A stretch of 64,000 nucleotides of DNA from Istiophorus platypterus (taxonomy: Eukaryota; Chordata; Actinopteri; Istiophoriformes; Istiophoridae): contig CM029126.1 in assembly GCA_016859345.1 (NCBI GenBank), forward strand, positions 3,342,501 through 3,406,500, written 5' to 3'. The notes under the pieces were generated by a model that was not told where the DNA came from, did no database searches, and saw nothing but the letters and a program-made list of their open reading frames with translations. Shown piece by piece: positions 10,150-20,929 of this stretch (its first letter is position 1; every line of letters begins with the position of its first letter). The position numbers were made by a program, and so were the translations under genes.

Positions 10150-12500
10150 AACTTTGTTTTTTTTTATCAGCGCCCACACAGCATGAACACATTATCACCA
10201 AAAATTCCAATTTCCTCCCCAAATATATAAAATGGACTTTTGATATTGATAGTGATTGATGAAAACAAAAAGGGAAGAAAATGTTTCTTTGCTGTTGGTT
10301 GTTGAATAGGCAAAGTTTGCGATATTAAGGTTTTTTGACACCAAGAAGAAAAGGTTTTAATTTTTCATCGGGTCATTTATTTATTTATTTATTTTTTTGT
10401 CTTTTCCCAGGGTTTTCTCTGCTGCATTTTTCTGTTTAAACCTAAAAAGGAACAACTCTCTCTTGCCCTGAGCAGCCTGAAGATTGTGCAACTTCCGAGT
10501 AAGTCTGACATTTTTTTTACATCACTGTTTCCATGTTTTATTTTTGTCTTATGAAAGTTAATGTGGTCAACCCCCCCCCCCCCCACACACACACACACAC
10601 AGATTCTTCTCCTGCAAAATATTTTCAGTCCTCCAATCCAATTATTGGGTTTGACCTCGTCATCTTAAAAAAAAAGGAAAGGAAAAAATGGGGCAAGAAA
10701 ATACCAGGGTTTGATTGACAGAGAAAAACATTTTCCAATTACAGTACACGGTCCCCTACCTCCCTTAATCTGTCTGACCAGTCACTCCGTGTATTTTTTT
10801 TTTTTTTTTTTTCCCCCTTTAAATGGGTTTTTGTGTTCTCGGCCGTTCCAGCTTGACCCCCCGCATCTTCGCCACAACCCTCTGGCCTGAAAAAAAACTC
10901 CACCCACGTGTGCGGTGGGATCACGGTAGAAGTGGCTGTGAAATGACTTTCTGTCCCCGACGTCTATGCCCCGGTGTTGGCTGCCGGCGTTGCAAATCGT
11001 TACTTCTGCGCCGGGAAGAGGCTGCAAAAAGGGTCCGGGGAGAAGGTCTCGCCCGTGTTTCACCACCGGGACTCGTAGGTGGATTAAACACCGGCTCTGA
11101 CAGGTTGCCAGAGGGTAACTTTCATTTTTATGAAATAGTAACTATTATTTTTATTATTTAAATTTGTCTTCTCTTCTGTAAGACAGGCAGATATTTGGGG
11201 AAAGCGCTGATCCCAGTTTCGGGACACATGTCCTGCTCTTTGTCCCGTGCTTGAAGTCGCCATCCGTCGACCATTCAGGGGTTTCATCCGAGGCCGCTCT
11301 CCGTATTCTCTCATTCATCACTGTCACCGCCTTCAAAGGGAAGAAAAAAAAAATCCTACAGGCTCTTTCTTTTTTTTTCTTTTTTCCATCCAGCGGAAAC
11401 ACGGAGGCTGTGCCGAACCCAGAGGAAGCCTCCACACACTCTCTATTGTGCTGTGTATTTAAAGGAGGCATCATTTATCATTAAGGGTATTTTTTGCCGT
11501 CAGTGGGACGGTCAAGGCCTGTGACTTGAGGAAAAATTAAATGATTAGAGGAAAAAAAAGGGACAGCTGTGGACAAGTTTGTCCTCCAATCTTTGCCACA
11601 AACAGGACAAAAATATGAAATTTTGGCAGTTTCACTGTTTAACTGTCAACAGACTCACGATGCTGGTTTCCAGTTAGACAAACAAGCGTCGGCCGGATTC
11701 CTTACGAGTGCATCAAAGGTTGGACGACCCGGTTGACAGACTACGTTTGATGGCGGCGGTTGAGATCGGTCGCGTGCGCGTGTCATTGGCTCTGTGTGGA
11801 AAACACGGAACCAAAGCATGAGGGGATCGTCCTCTGGGGAACACGAGCACCTGCACGAGGGTCCCAGCCTAACAGGGGTCGAGGTATTTTGCTCTGTCGG
11901 TCGGCATCAAAGCATCACCGACGACCGTCGCCGTTGTCACAGCGGATCAGAGGACGAGCTTTCTGTCTTTTTAATTAAGCGGGGGACTGAAGTCTTCAGT
12001 GGGCTACCTTCGTGCCCCCCCCCCCCCCCCCAAGACTCAATTGGAAAGGATCTGAGAGAAGTGGCTCATTAAAGTCAGGCATTAATTTGAGCTTGTTAAA
12101 CACCCGGCACAACTTTCATCTCCTTCTTTGACAGAATCGTCTCACCGACGTCGACGGTGAAGCGGGATTCTTTATTTATTTTTTTCCTCAGTTAGGTCGG
12201 CAGCGGGATCTCTTCGCCGTCAGGGTGGATTGTGAAAGCGGGGTCAAAGGAGCCGGGCAGAACTTTTCCGAAGCCCCTTTTCTAATTAACTTTCCGAGGC
12301 TTTGAAGTGGCGTTATGTGAAGTGTGCATGTCCACATCTGAGAGGGAGATGGGTGCTAAGATGTCTACAGCTCGCCGCAACCTGGATGTCATGTTTTCTG
12401 AGGTTAGATTTTTCTTCCTGCAGTCATTTCGGGTTATTATTAATGTATGAATACAAACCAAAAAAAGTACATTTACTCAAGCACTGTACTGTACTGTTGG
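10150..12500. other. Intergenic, no gene seen
   Basis: Contains a C run plus (AC)n at 10569-10601, a T run at 10794-10812 and a C run at 12016-12031. Sequence at 12060-12310 has several homeodomain-type cores (CATTAATTTGAG, CTAATTAACTTT) and no repeats, so it could be regulatory. The open frames are short and overlapping and match nothing I recognise. Confidence 0.45.
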
Positions 12501-12504
12501 GTGT

Positions 12505-12580
12505 CTGTAAATAATAACTATAAAGAGTCTGGTCTGGACCTGCTCTATATGAGAAGCGCTGTGAGATTTCGAGGTACTTT
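12505..12580 (+). mobile_element. Retroelement 3'-end fragment, copy 1
   Basis: TAATAACTATAAAGAGTCTG followed by GTCTGGACCTGCTCTATATGA closely matches 18127 onward. It is a widespread teleost dispersed repeat whose intact copies end in a TAAATAAA-TTGAATTGAATT tail. Here only the upstream part is left. Confidence 0.6.
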
Positions 12581-12599
12581 GCTTCATTATTTCCATTTC

Positions 12600-13865
12600 A
12601 TTCTACTCTTTAATTCTGCTCCTACAGTTCAGAGGGAATTCAATCTGACAACTGTAGTCACCAGTTACCTTGTAAAGTAAGATTAAACATGCAAAACATA
12701 TGATAAGCTTAGAAAGTATAATGCATGTAGATTAAACTTGGCTGAATTAACTTAACCTGGATCAAAATTCGACAGTAAAATGCCACAAAATCATTTTACA
12801 ACTATAATCTATATTAGTACTTTTATCATTACTACTAGTACTATAACTTTCTATTTTTGATGCCTTAAACCTGCATTAATTGACTCCGTGGCAGCACAAG
12901 AAGCTGTAAAGCCGACACTGACCAACGACGTCTCCTTATATACAACTAACTTCCAACTGTTCACTGAAAACGAATTTGTTTCCCGTGAAAAAATATCAAA
13001 CGACATCCACTTGTAGCCACCGCAGCATTAAAAACCAGTTCGATGGGTCCACTCAGAGTCTCACAGCGCCTGGTCCAGGTTTCGAGAAAGACCTGGGCTG
13101 CTTTGAAAGTAGCGTATTGCATGACGAACAGTTTGTATGAGAGATGGATTTGCTATCACAGTTGTTTCACGAAGGGAACCAGGCAGTTAGAGAGCCATGC
13201 AGGAAGACGGCCTACCCTTCATAAATCCTGCCCACTGATTTCTGATTGGTCAGTTGTTTCAACCGCTGGAAACAGCTGTCAATGGACGCAATGGATGCTG
13301 AGATACTCGAACGTCTGGAGTCAGGCTACAGAATTCGTCGGACATTCAGCCTCCTTTTATCTCAGTTTTCCTTTCAAGCAGCTCCTTCATATCCAGCACT
13401 TTAGCTGCCGGATTCTCCTCCGTGTCCACCAGCCGGACGCGTACTGCGTCTGATGGGGTTTGGGAAAATGGACTGAATTTATTCAGCGCCTCAATCCGAA
13501 CACGCTCAACTTTGCCTCCCGCTCCTCATTCGCATGCACAATCGCAGGCGGCAGTGAACCTAACGGGAGGATTTTTACTTGAATGAAGCAGAAAGCAGTG
13601 ACTGTCGATTCCCACTCTGCTGAAGAGCGGCGTCTCAGCGGCGTGAACACGGAGGCCCGGTCTCGACTGAAGAGTCCTGAGTGCGGCTTCCCGGGACCTG
13701 CATCTTGACGACGACGTCTGAGGACGAGTCGCGGCCCCGCCGATGGCCCTGCACACACCTCTCTTGACTCGGACGGTGGCGACCGAGCCACGGTGTTAAA
13801 GAAGAGGACGCTGGCGGGCTGGGAGAAGATTGAGATGCCACTTCAGTCTCAAAAAAACCTTTGGC
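12600..13865. other. Intergenic, no gene seen
   Basis: AT-rich to 13000, then moderately GC-rich (13480-13840). Three overlapping minus-strand frames at 13483-13841 are low-complexity Ser/Arg-rich translations without recognisable domains. Confidence 0.4.
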
Positions 13866-13868
13866 ATA

Positions 13869-13870
<2 letters not shown>

Positions 13871-13949
<79 letters not shown>
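13871..13949. repeat. (GT)n microsatellite
   Basis: Nearly 80 bp of perfect TG dinucleotides. It forms the left arm of a structure shared with 43463-43669 (see finding). Confidence 0.98.
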
Positions 13950-13951
<2 letters not shown>

Positions 13952-13980
13952 ATGGTAATGAAGTAACATGTCACCCAGTG
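13952..13980 (+). repeat. Dispersed element core between (GT)n and (TA)n, copy 1
   Basis: A 29-base block beginning ATGGTAATGAAGTAA and ending TCACCCAGTG matches 43564-43592 at 28 of 29 positions by eye. It is placed identically, directly after a (GT)n tract and shortly before a (TA)n tract. Confidence 0.75.
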
Positions 13981-14041
13981 TGACACCATAGCTCTATGGC
14001 TCAGCGTAATCGGATCACACTTAACCATAATCAGACTTTAC

Positions 14042-14052
14042 ATATATATATG

Positions 14053-14110
<58 letters not shown>
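14042..14110. repeat. (TA)n microsatellite
   Basis: About 60 bp of TA dinucleotides with one GCACA interruption at the left. Right arm of the structure starting at 13871. Confidence 0.97.
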
Positions 14111-14111
<1 letters not shown>

Positions 14112-14639
14112 CACATACAATATTTGTGGGAGGGATACATTTGGTTTTGGTCTCTCCATGAGATTCGTTGTTGAAAACATCATACAGAATATTTTAAAAA
14201 GTTAGCTTTTAAAAGAGCTCATGCCCTTAAACTAACTCTGCACACTGTCCAGGATTTGCATCATAGCTGGGCGCCATGACACTGAAGTCTGTCCAAACAG
14301 GCCAGTTTCCAGCGCTTGAACCCGGAAAGCATCGATTCAGCAGGTTTTCCTTCTTTCAATTAGAGAAGCTGCTGCCGTCGGAAAGTCGGGGTCGAGCGTC
14401 ATCGGGGCTTTGACTCCAGATTTCATCCAGTAAATACCCCATTAATTAAACTAATTTTACTTGCAAAAATCACGTAGAACCTTTTTTTTTCTTTTTTTTT
14501 TTGCTCATGCTTTAGGGGCAAACGCTGGTCAACAACCACAGAACTTCTGGGGGTTAAGACTCCAACGGCTCCAAAAATACCTCCCATGCGGTAGTTTGAG
14601 CTGAATTTAAGGGAAATGTGAATGATGCACCATCTGGAT

Positions 14640-14705
14640 TCTGATCGGTTTCATATTGCACCGTGCGCAACGACAATAAAGGGAACCTGAATCCTGAATC
14701 TGCAG
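14640..14705 (+). mobile_element. L2/Maui-like LINE 3'-end fragment
   Basis: TTTCATATTGCACCGTGCGC then AACGACAATAAAGGGAACCTG resembles the conserved 3' end of teleost L2-clade LINEs (TTTC-TTGTACA-GTGCAATGACAATAAAG). It is followed by a short GAATCCTGAATC direct repeat as the tail. Confidence 0.5.
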
Positions 14706-15109
14706 AGGACACCGACGAGTTACCGCTTTGACGTGTGAGCGTAACCAGTAAAGGTGACAAACAATTCAATGCGACAAAAGACTCGAGTCACTTTGTGTTA
14801 TGGTTTGAAAATGGGTTATGATGTATTGTATATAGCCAATATGCTAAATTTATCAAAATATAGAAAGCAAAATTTAAGATAAATACAGTTATGAGGAGAT
14901 GTAAAATCATCATAACTAATCCAAATCAAAACGTTGTGGAACCTACACAACATTTATGTCCTTCATGATGGTCACTGAGCCAGAGTAGGTGATCATTGTT
15001 AGTCTGTATGTAATCATGCCACCATGAACATGTGCAGTGGCCTCAAGGGGAACTGCTGCAAAAGAAAGAAAAGTTTCTGCACTTTAATTTGTTCTATACT
15101 TATTTATTA

Positions 15110-15275
15110 TCACGTTCAGAGGTGGTTTTATATATTTTATACAGTTTTTATATCTTTTATATTTAGATTTTAGACCTTCAACCTTGTGCTGCTCTATGGG
15201 GCTCCTGCTGAAGGAAGTTTGGTTGTATTTTTATGTGCAATGTTGATTAAGTATCTGTCTATAAAGGTCGACAGA
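15110..15275 (+). mobile_element. Decayed L2-like LINE 3'-end fragment
   Basis: The layout is TTTATATATTTTATA-rich sequence, then GGTTGTATTTTTATGTGCAA and TTAAGTATCTGTCTATAAAG. It parallels the better-preserved copy at 35590-35740, where the poly-ATCT tail is intact. Confidence 0.4.
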
Positions 15276-15279
15276 TGAA

Positions 15280-17820
15280 ATGTCATCCACTGTATGTCAC
15301 CAGTTTTTTTTTAACCTATAGTTTTCGCTGAAGCTGGTTTGAAGAGTTTCGTTTCACCATGGTTTTATTTCTCCTTCCCGATGAGGAGTTGGAGGCGTTT
15401 CCTTTCACGCCCTTTCGGACTCGCCCTGCTACCTCGCACTGAAGGTTGGCAAACCAAAGACACCAGTCAATAGCCTGCCTGCTGGCTACCGAACTACAGC
15501 GACCGACCTTCCATAAAATCACACCACCAGGTCCAGGTTATGGTAATAATCCATTACACCACAGCCTGTGGTGAATAAACATAAACTCTTTTAAAAGTAT
15601 CTGTTGCATTTGACCCAAATTTCGTGGGAGCAGAAAAATATACAGACGCTGCTTTTCTTGTTCCCAGTTTTTCTATAATTCCACATGGATGCAACGACGC
15701 TTTGACCACAAATTGTCCTCCTTTAGGGGTGAGGCAGCATCTGGTTCGACAACCTCTATGTCGTGGTCAGTGACCTTGACCTAAACGAGATCAAGAGCCT
15801 TCGTATGCGCTAAATATGGCGAAGTAACGGAGCAATATTGTTTTATTTAATATCAGTGAACCTAAAACCAAACTAAAAAGCTAGTCCCTGGGACCCACTC
15901 CCCCTCTGCCATGTCTCGTTAAAATGCAAGAGTTTATGACTGATAACTAATGTCAGATGAAACGATGAACCCCAGGGGTTGCGAACCCCCGGTTCCAGGA
16001 ATACCAAGGTAGTGATGAAAGAAATGTAAGTTTTCGGAATCACTATGAAGCTGTTGTGTTGGAAAAGGTTGAAAGTTTGACATCTGTTCGCCAAATCCTT
16101 GGCACCCAAGACCCAGATGAAAAAGTTCATCAGATTGCCAGTGGTCTTAACGCTCTAATTATCACTGTTTTGTTCAATAAAGCTTGTGTTATAAAAACCG
16201 ATCGACTTCAAACAGGGTTTACGACTCCTTAAAAGCCTTTGGCAGACTGACAAGAACATCACATATTCGTAACACCTCTCTGATACCAGGGCCACGTATC
16301 AAGGCCTCGTTCGGGACCGATGCGCAGACCTTCGCCTGGTTTTACCCGGGCCAACGTTGGTCCGATATCCGATGCCAGCATTGGTCTCTCATCTGTTACC
16401 TTCTTGTGTGCGAATGGGCAAAGCAGTGGTATAATTAAGTGAAATTTGAACCGGGAGTGTGAGCGGCAAGATGTGAGCAACACAAATTGCCATTCATGAT
16501 CTGGCAATTTATTGGGGCTCATTAAAATCTTGTACAAATACGCAGACAGTGAATTGAACGACTGAACACCCCCCCCCCCCCCCCCGCTATTAAATAGTGT
16601 GATCCCTTTTAATTTTGCCCAATCATCTCAGTAAGTTGGAGCCAAATAAAGATTTGCAAGCCACGAGACATATTTGGGAGGTTGTCCCAATATTTGCGCT
16701 GAAATCCGACCAAAGAAAGCTGGTTAGATTGCCCTCAACCTCTTCGTCGGCCGGATAAAAATAAAGTGGTGGACGAGGTTGGAGTCATTTTGCCAGCTAA
16801 GAAAAGAGTCAGCAACTTAGTCTCCCCTGCGAAATGCCCCCCCCCCCCAACTCCCGCTCTGCTGTGTCCGCGGTTGTTTATTTTAACTGTAGGCCCAGCG
16901 CCGGCAGGCTGCCCGGAGGGCTCGGGGAGGACTCGTAGGCCGCAAACCGCAGCACATTTGGAGGCTTTTAAACGCCCCATAAACACCGGCGGGGAAACTC
17001 ACAGAGCTGTAGCACACACGGAGACAAGACGTCCGTCCGCCGCCTCCCCCACAACCCCCAGCCATCCACCCTACCCCCGCCATACCGAGCCAAATACCGA
17101 TCCCCTCTTTCCCAAAAATGGCTTCAGTGAAAACTATTATATTTCTCAATCTGATACGCCTTTGCTGCCTTTTTCTAAGGCATTTCCATGAAAGAGCCTT
17201 TTATGCTGAGGAGAATGAGAGGAGAAATTACAGTTGTTATACAATGCATGTGCTGCCAGGAACATCACAGGGCTCAGTCCTTCTTATGAAATCCTTCCTA
17301 ACTGATTGAACGGAGCAGACCGAGCCAGACAGATCAACAGTTACAGGAAAAAAAAAAGCAACCCTTTCTGGCTACTGTGGGGCAGGACTTTTCAGAAGCA
17401 GCAGATTAAAGCAAACTGCTTGTTAGTTTCTCACAATGTCGCTGAGTTATACCAGAGCTCGGCGCTGAGTCCTAACCGACCTACATCGGATTCTCACCTC
17501 TGTCCAGCAGGCAGCAACAACCGTTTCCCAGACATCTGGCTCCGGAGGCCGCCAACCCCTTCAGCAAATTTCATGAAGGATCTTGAGGCTGGCTTGATGA
17601 GGATCTGGCCTTTTTTTAGGCTTGGACTCTGATCCTCTTTTTCTTTTATTGCTTCTGTTAGAGCAGAACTTAAGTTCACCTATGATATGATTTTATCGGC
17701 TTTTTTCACCCGTGTGATTCTTGTTTTGTGAGTATGTGTTTTGCCGCATGATGTAAATAAGTTAAATAAGCTTTACAAAATGACCATTTCTGACAAATAG
17801 CACATGTGCACACTAACGGC
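15280..17820. other. Intergenic, no gene seen
   Basis: Holds a C run at 16567-16585 and a CpG-rich patch around 16850-17060. The 141-aa frame at 16766 and its minus-strand shadows are Pro/Arg-rich and unrecognised. I see no splice-framed exon. Confidence 0.4.
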
Positions 17821-17824
17821 AAAC

Positions 17825-17968
17825 TGACCAGTACCTGACAGTAAACCGACGGCTAACCGGCGGTTAACCGACGGCTAAACGACGGCTAACTGGGGGCAAG
17901 CTGACGGTAAGCTGACAGCTCAATGATGGCTAACTGACTGCTACTTCACGGCTAACTGACGGCTAACA
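17825..17968. repeat. Degenerate ~12-bp minisatellite, unit near GACGGCTAACTG
   Basis: About a dozen diverged tandem copies: GACAGTAAACC, GACGGCTAACCG, GCGGTTAACC, GACGGCTAAAC, GACGGCTAACTG and so on. Units vary from 10 to 13 bp, so it is older and less homogenised than the 7-10 kb array. Confidence 0.85.
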
Positions 17969-18126
17969 TTAGCTGCTCAGTAAAACAGCAGGTGTTGGAG
18001 CATTTTTGACTGATTGACTTATGTCAGATGATCCCTCACTAGCCGGCATCTGTTCATTGTTTCTACCTGTTTTTCGTTGCCGCTGTCGCCAAGTTCTTGC
18101 TCATGGGGGAAATGTTGTGTCTCTGA

Positions 18127-18232
18127 ATAATAACTATAAAGAGTCTGGTCTGGACCTGCTCTTTATGAAAAGTGCCCTGAGATAACGTCTGCTATGATGA
18201 GGTGCTGTATAAATAAAGTTGAATTGAATTAA
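18127..18232 (+). mobile_element. Retroelement 3' end with TTGAATTGAATT tail, copy 2
   Basis: TAATAACTATAAAGAGTCTG, GACCTGCTCTTTATGAAAAG, CCTGAGATAACGTCTGCTAT, then GTGCTGTATAAATAAAGTTG and a GAATTGAATT tail. This is the standard 3' terminus of a very common teleost dispersed retroelement. The first 50 bp are nearly identical to 12505-12560. Confidence 0.7.
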
Positions 18233-18234
18233 AA

Positions 18235-20210
18235 CAGTCTGGTAAAGTGTTAAAGGCCCAGAAAACAGTGAAAATTCAGCTTCTTACTGCATAATACATG
18301 AGCACATTTTCACACATTTTCAGAGATTTTTGGGATGTTTTTTTTACCAATGGTGCCGAATTGGATAAAACCACGACCAAACAGTCCCGATGCAGAAAAT
18401 TATCTGAGTTTTTGAGCGTTAAAATATTTTCTTATGAACTTTAACTTTGATTGTGGCACAGTTAGTGATGAATTTTAAATGCTACAGACACATTTAGATT
18501 GGAAACCATGTTTATCAGAGGCTGTTAGAAGATAAATTGATAAACACACTGTGTTTTCATACCTCAACAATGACATTTCATTTTCACAAATTGGATTTCA
18601 CCCAAGGATACTTTGTGCTTTCTCCGCAGTCTCTTCAAACCCATTCGAGTGTCATTTCAGCGCCATCAACAAGATGAAGAGAGGTCAGCAGAGGAGCTTC
18701 ACAGTGAAACATTTGGTATTTTTGAGCTGATTATTCCGAGGGATGATACCTGACTTTTCTTTGACATATCAGGTAAATCTCTCAAACTGTCCAACTGGAG
18801 GCTCTGAAGCTTGTAGCTACCTCATGTTGGTTTTTGTGAATGTGAGTGTCCCTAATATTATGTGTATTAGTCATGTTGTGAAGATAATTTTAGGTAAGAT
18901 ATAGTGTAAATGCAACGTTAAAGACTTTGTTTCTCTTAAAAACAAGTGAAAATCCTCCAAACTGTGAGATGACATTATTATTTTCACTTCTCTAGCCTCC
19001 ACTTGGTTTATATGTTTCGGTTTTATCCCGTTTGCAAGACATTGTCTGCTGAACCGCACTCGAAGGCGTCGTCAACATAGAACAAATTTTCCAAACCACT
19101 GCGACGGGGGGGGGGGGTATCTAACTATTTTTTAACCTTCATATATGCAAATACATTGGTCTTATCAGCCTGCAACAGAGCAGAGTGTGTCACCTCCGAG
19201 ACGCCACTTCACTTTACCCCGAATGAAAACCTGGTCTCTGGTGGGAACTACTTTTGATAAACAGGAATTCACATCAGAACTCAAGATGCAAAACACAAAG
19301 CGGCCCCCTGAAGGGCTGTGACTCAGCACCTGGTCCAGAGGAAGGTAGACCCCCCCTGCCGCCGCCGCCCCCTTTCAGCGGGTGAATGATTTTTCACCAC
19401 CGTCGACCAATTAAATTACAGTGAAAAAGACCTGATTTCTTGGCAGTGGAAGGTAAAAACTGTTCACGGAGGTGTCGGTGGATTATCCAGCTTAACCGGG
19501 ACACTGTCTCAGGAAGAAAAAATAATGATAAAAAAAAAAGATGTTAGTGCTGAATTTTCAAATGTCACTTTTGAATTCCACTCACCCTTGTTGTGTGGTG
19601 GTGGCAGCAGAAAGCTCAGAGATGAGGATCCTAAAACCTCAGCACATATGTCCAAAAACTGCTGCGTGAGCTGCGGCTAGACAGCGCAAACCAAAGAGCT
19701 TTTCTTTTTAAATCATTTTCTTCCGTCCGCTTTATTTGTGAATAGATCATATTTTACTTTGTATGTCAAGTGAACAGACTGGGGCACCTGCATACTGGTT
19801 AAAATATCCGTTTAAACCCAAACTGAACCCCCATCAAGACCAAATTATATTAAATAAAAATGCAAAATAATAGTAAAATAACAACAACAAAACAGAATAA
19901 GGGAAGATATTAAAAATGAACATCTAGTCATCGACACATTTTCAGTCCAGTTCCACTTCGATCCTTCTGACGTAAGATATTTTAGAAGGAAAAGTCTCTA
20001 AACAGCAGCTAAGGAAATTAATCAAAAGAATTAATATATTAGATCATTACATTTAGTGTCAAAAACCAACAAAAACAAAAATGTGCATTCAGACATTTTC
20101 GTGTGTGTTTTGGCTGAACTGGTCCTGAACCGATGCACCTCAACAAAGCGCAGCGTCACTAACGGCAGCTTTAAGGTCGTGAACTCGGAGGTTTGTGTGG
20201 TACATGTTGT
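18235..20210. other. Intergenic, no gene seen
   Basis: AT-rich, with a G run near 19106 and a short (CCG)n patch near 19360. The longest frames are under 100 residues and low-complexity. Confidence 0.45.
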
Positions 20211-20215
20211 GGCCA

Positions 20216-20440
20216 ATGTGTGTGTGTGTGTGTGTGTGTGTTTGTGTGTGTGCGATCTGCTGTGTGTGCGATCTGGTGGCGCTGCCGTTGGCAACGACAT
20301 GAGCTGAGGTCAGTAGGCAGTTATGTGCTAGGGCTGGTATGTCTGGCACGCCTGGCCCGACGCCTGACACACAAACCCCGCGGTGCTGCAGTAGCACACG
20401 CGTGTGTGTGCGTATGTATGTGTGTGATGCGTGCATGTGT
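20216..20440. repeat. (TG)n microsatellite cluster
   Basis: (TG)n at 20216-20251 with smaller TG runs at 20400-20440. The Cys/Val- or Thr/His-repeat frames here are artefacts of the dinucleotide. Confidence 0.85.
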
Positions 20441-20705
20441 GTGCCTGCGCTAAGCGCGTGCGTCGCGCCGCCGGTTCAATCCGGAGCGGTCGGGCGAAGC
20501 CGAGGTCTCGACTCAGCAGCTCCGACACTTTCACCCGGAGACAGGGACCCACCTGTGCCCGTCCGTCCCGTGAGGACTCCGGTTTCACACCCGGGCTCAT
20601 GTGTGCTCGTGCTCGCTCGGCCTGCCTCAACCTGTTCGCGCCGCACCTGTCCTGCCTCACACGGACATCTCGCCCCAGTTCCAGCCGCCGCCACCCCCGC
20701 TTTGC
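20440..20705. promoter_or_regulatory. CpG-rich block, possible CpG island
   Basis: A sharp local rise in GC and CpG density (GCGCGTGCGTCGCGCCGCCG, GGTCGGGCGAAGCCGAGG, CCTGTTCGCGCCGCACC) flanked by TG repeats on the left and a C run at 20706-20723 on the right. It could be an unmethylated promoter, for an alternative first exon of the downstream cortexin gene or a non-coding transcript. No start, donor or TATA box is decisive. The overlapping 136-196-aa frames are Pro/Arg-rich and unrecognised. Confidence 0.35.
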
Positions 20706-20929
20706 CCCCCCCCCCCCCCCCCCAACCACCACCACCAACTGCAGGGCCAGACTCCATCACTGTCCTGTTGTCAGAGCCAGCTGGAAATCCCCCAGCACAA
20801 CAGGTCCCCCCCCCCACAAAAATCATCCAACAGCAACGGCTCATTCTGCACAGACCAATCCCGCCAGACCAACTGGGTCCATATTACCACAGAGAGAGAA
20901 AACAGCTCTGGTCAAACCTGTTCAAATGA

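Noticed and set aside
6911..10259. Very long open frames (over 1000 residues) on both strands across the array
   Set aside because: They are a by-product of a stop-poor 12-bp tandem repeat. All show tetrapeptide periodicity, start in microsatellite or flanking DNA, and have no non-repetitive domain.
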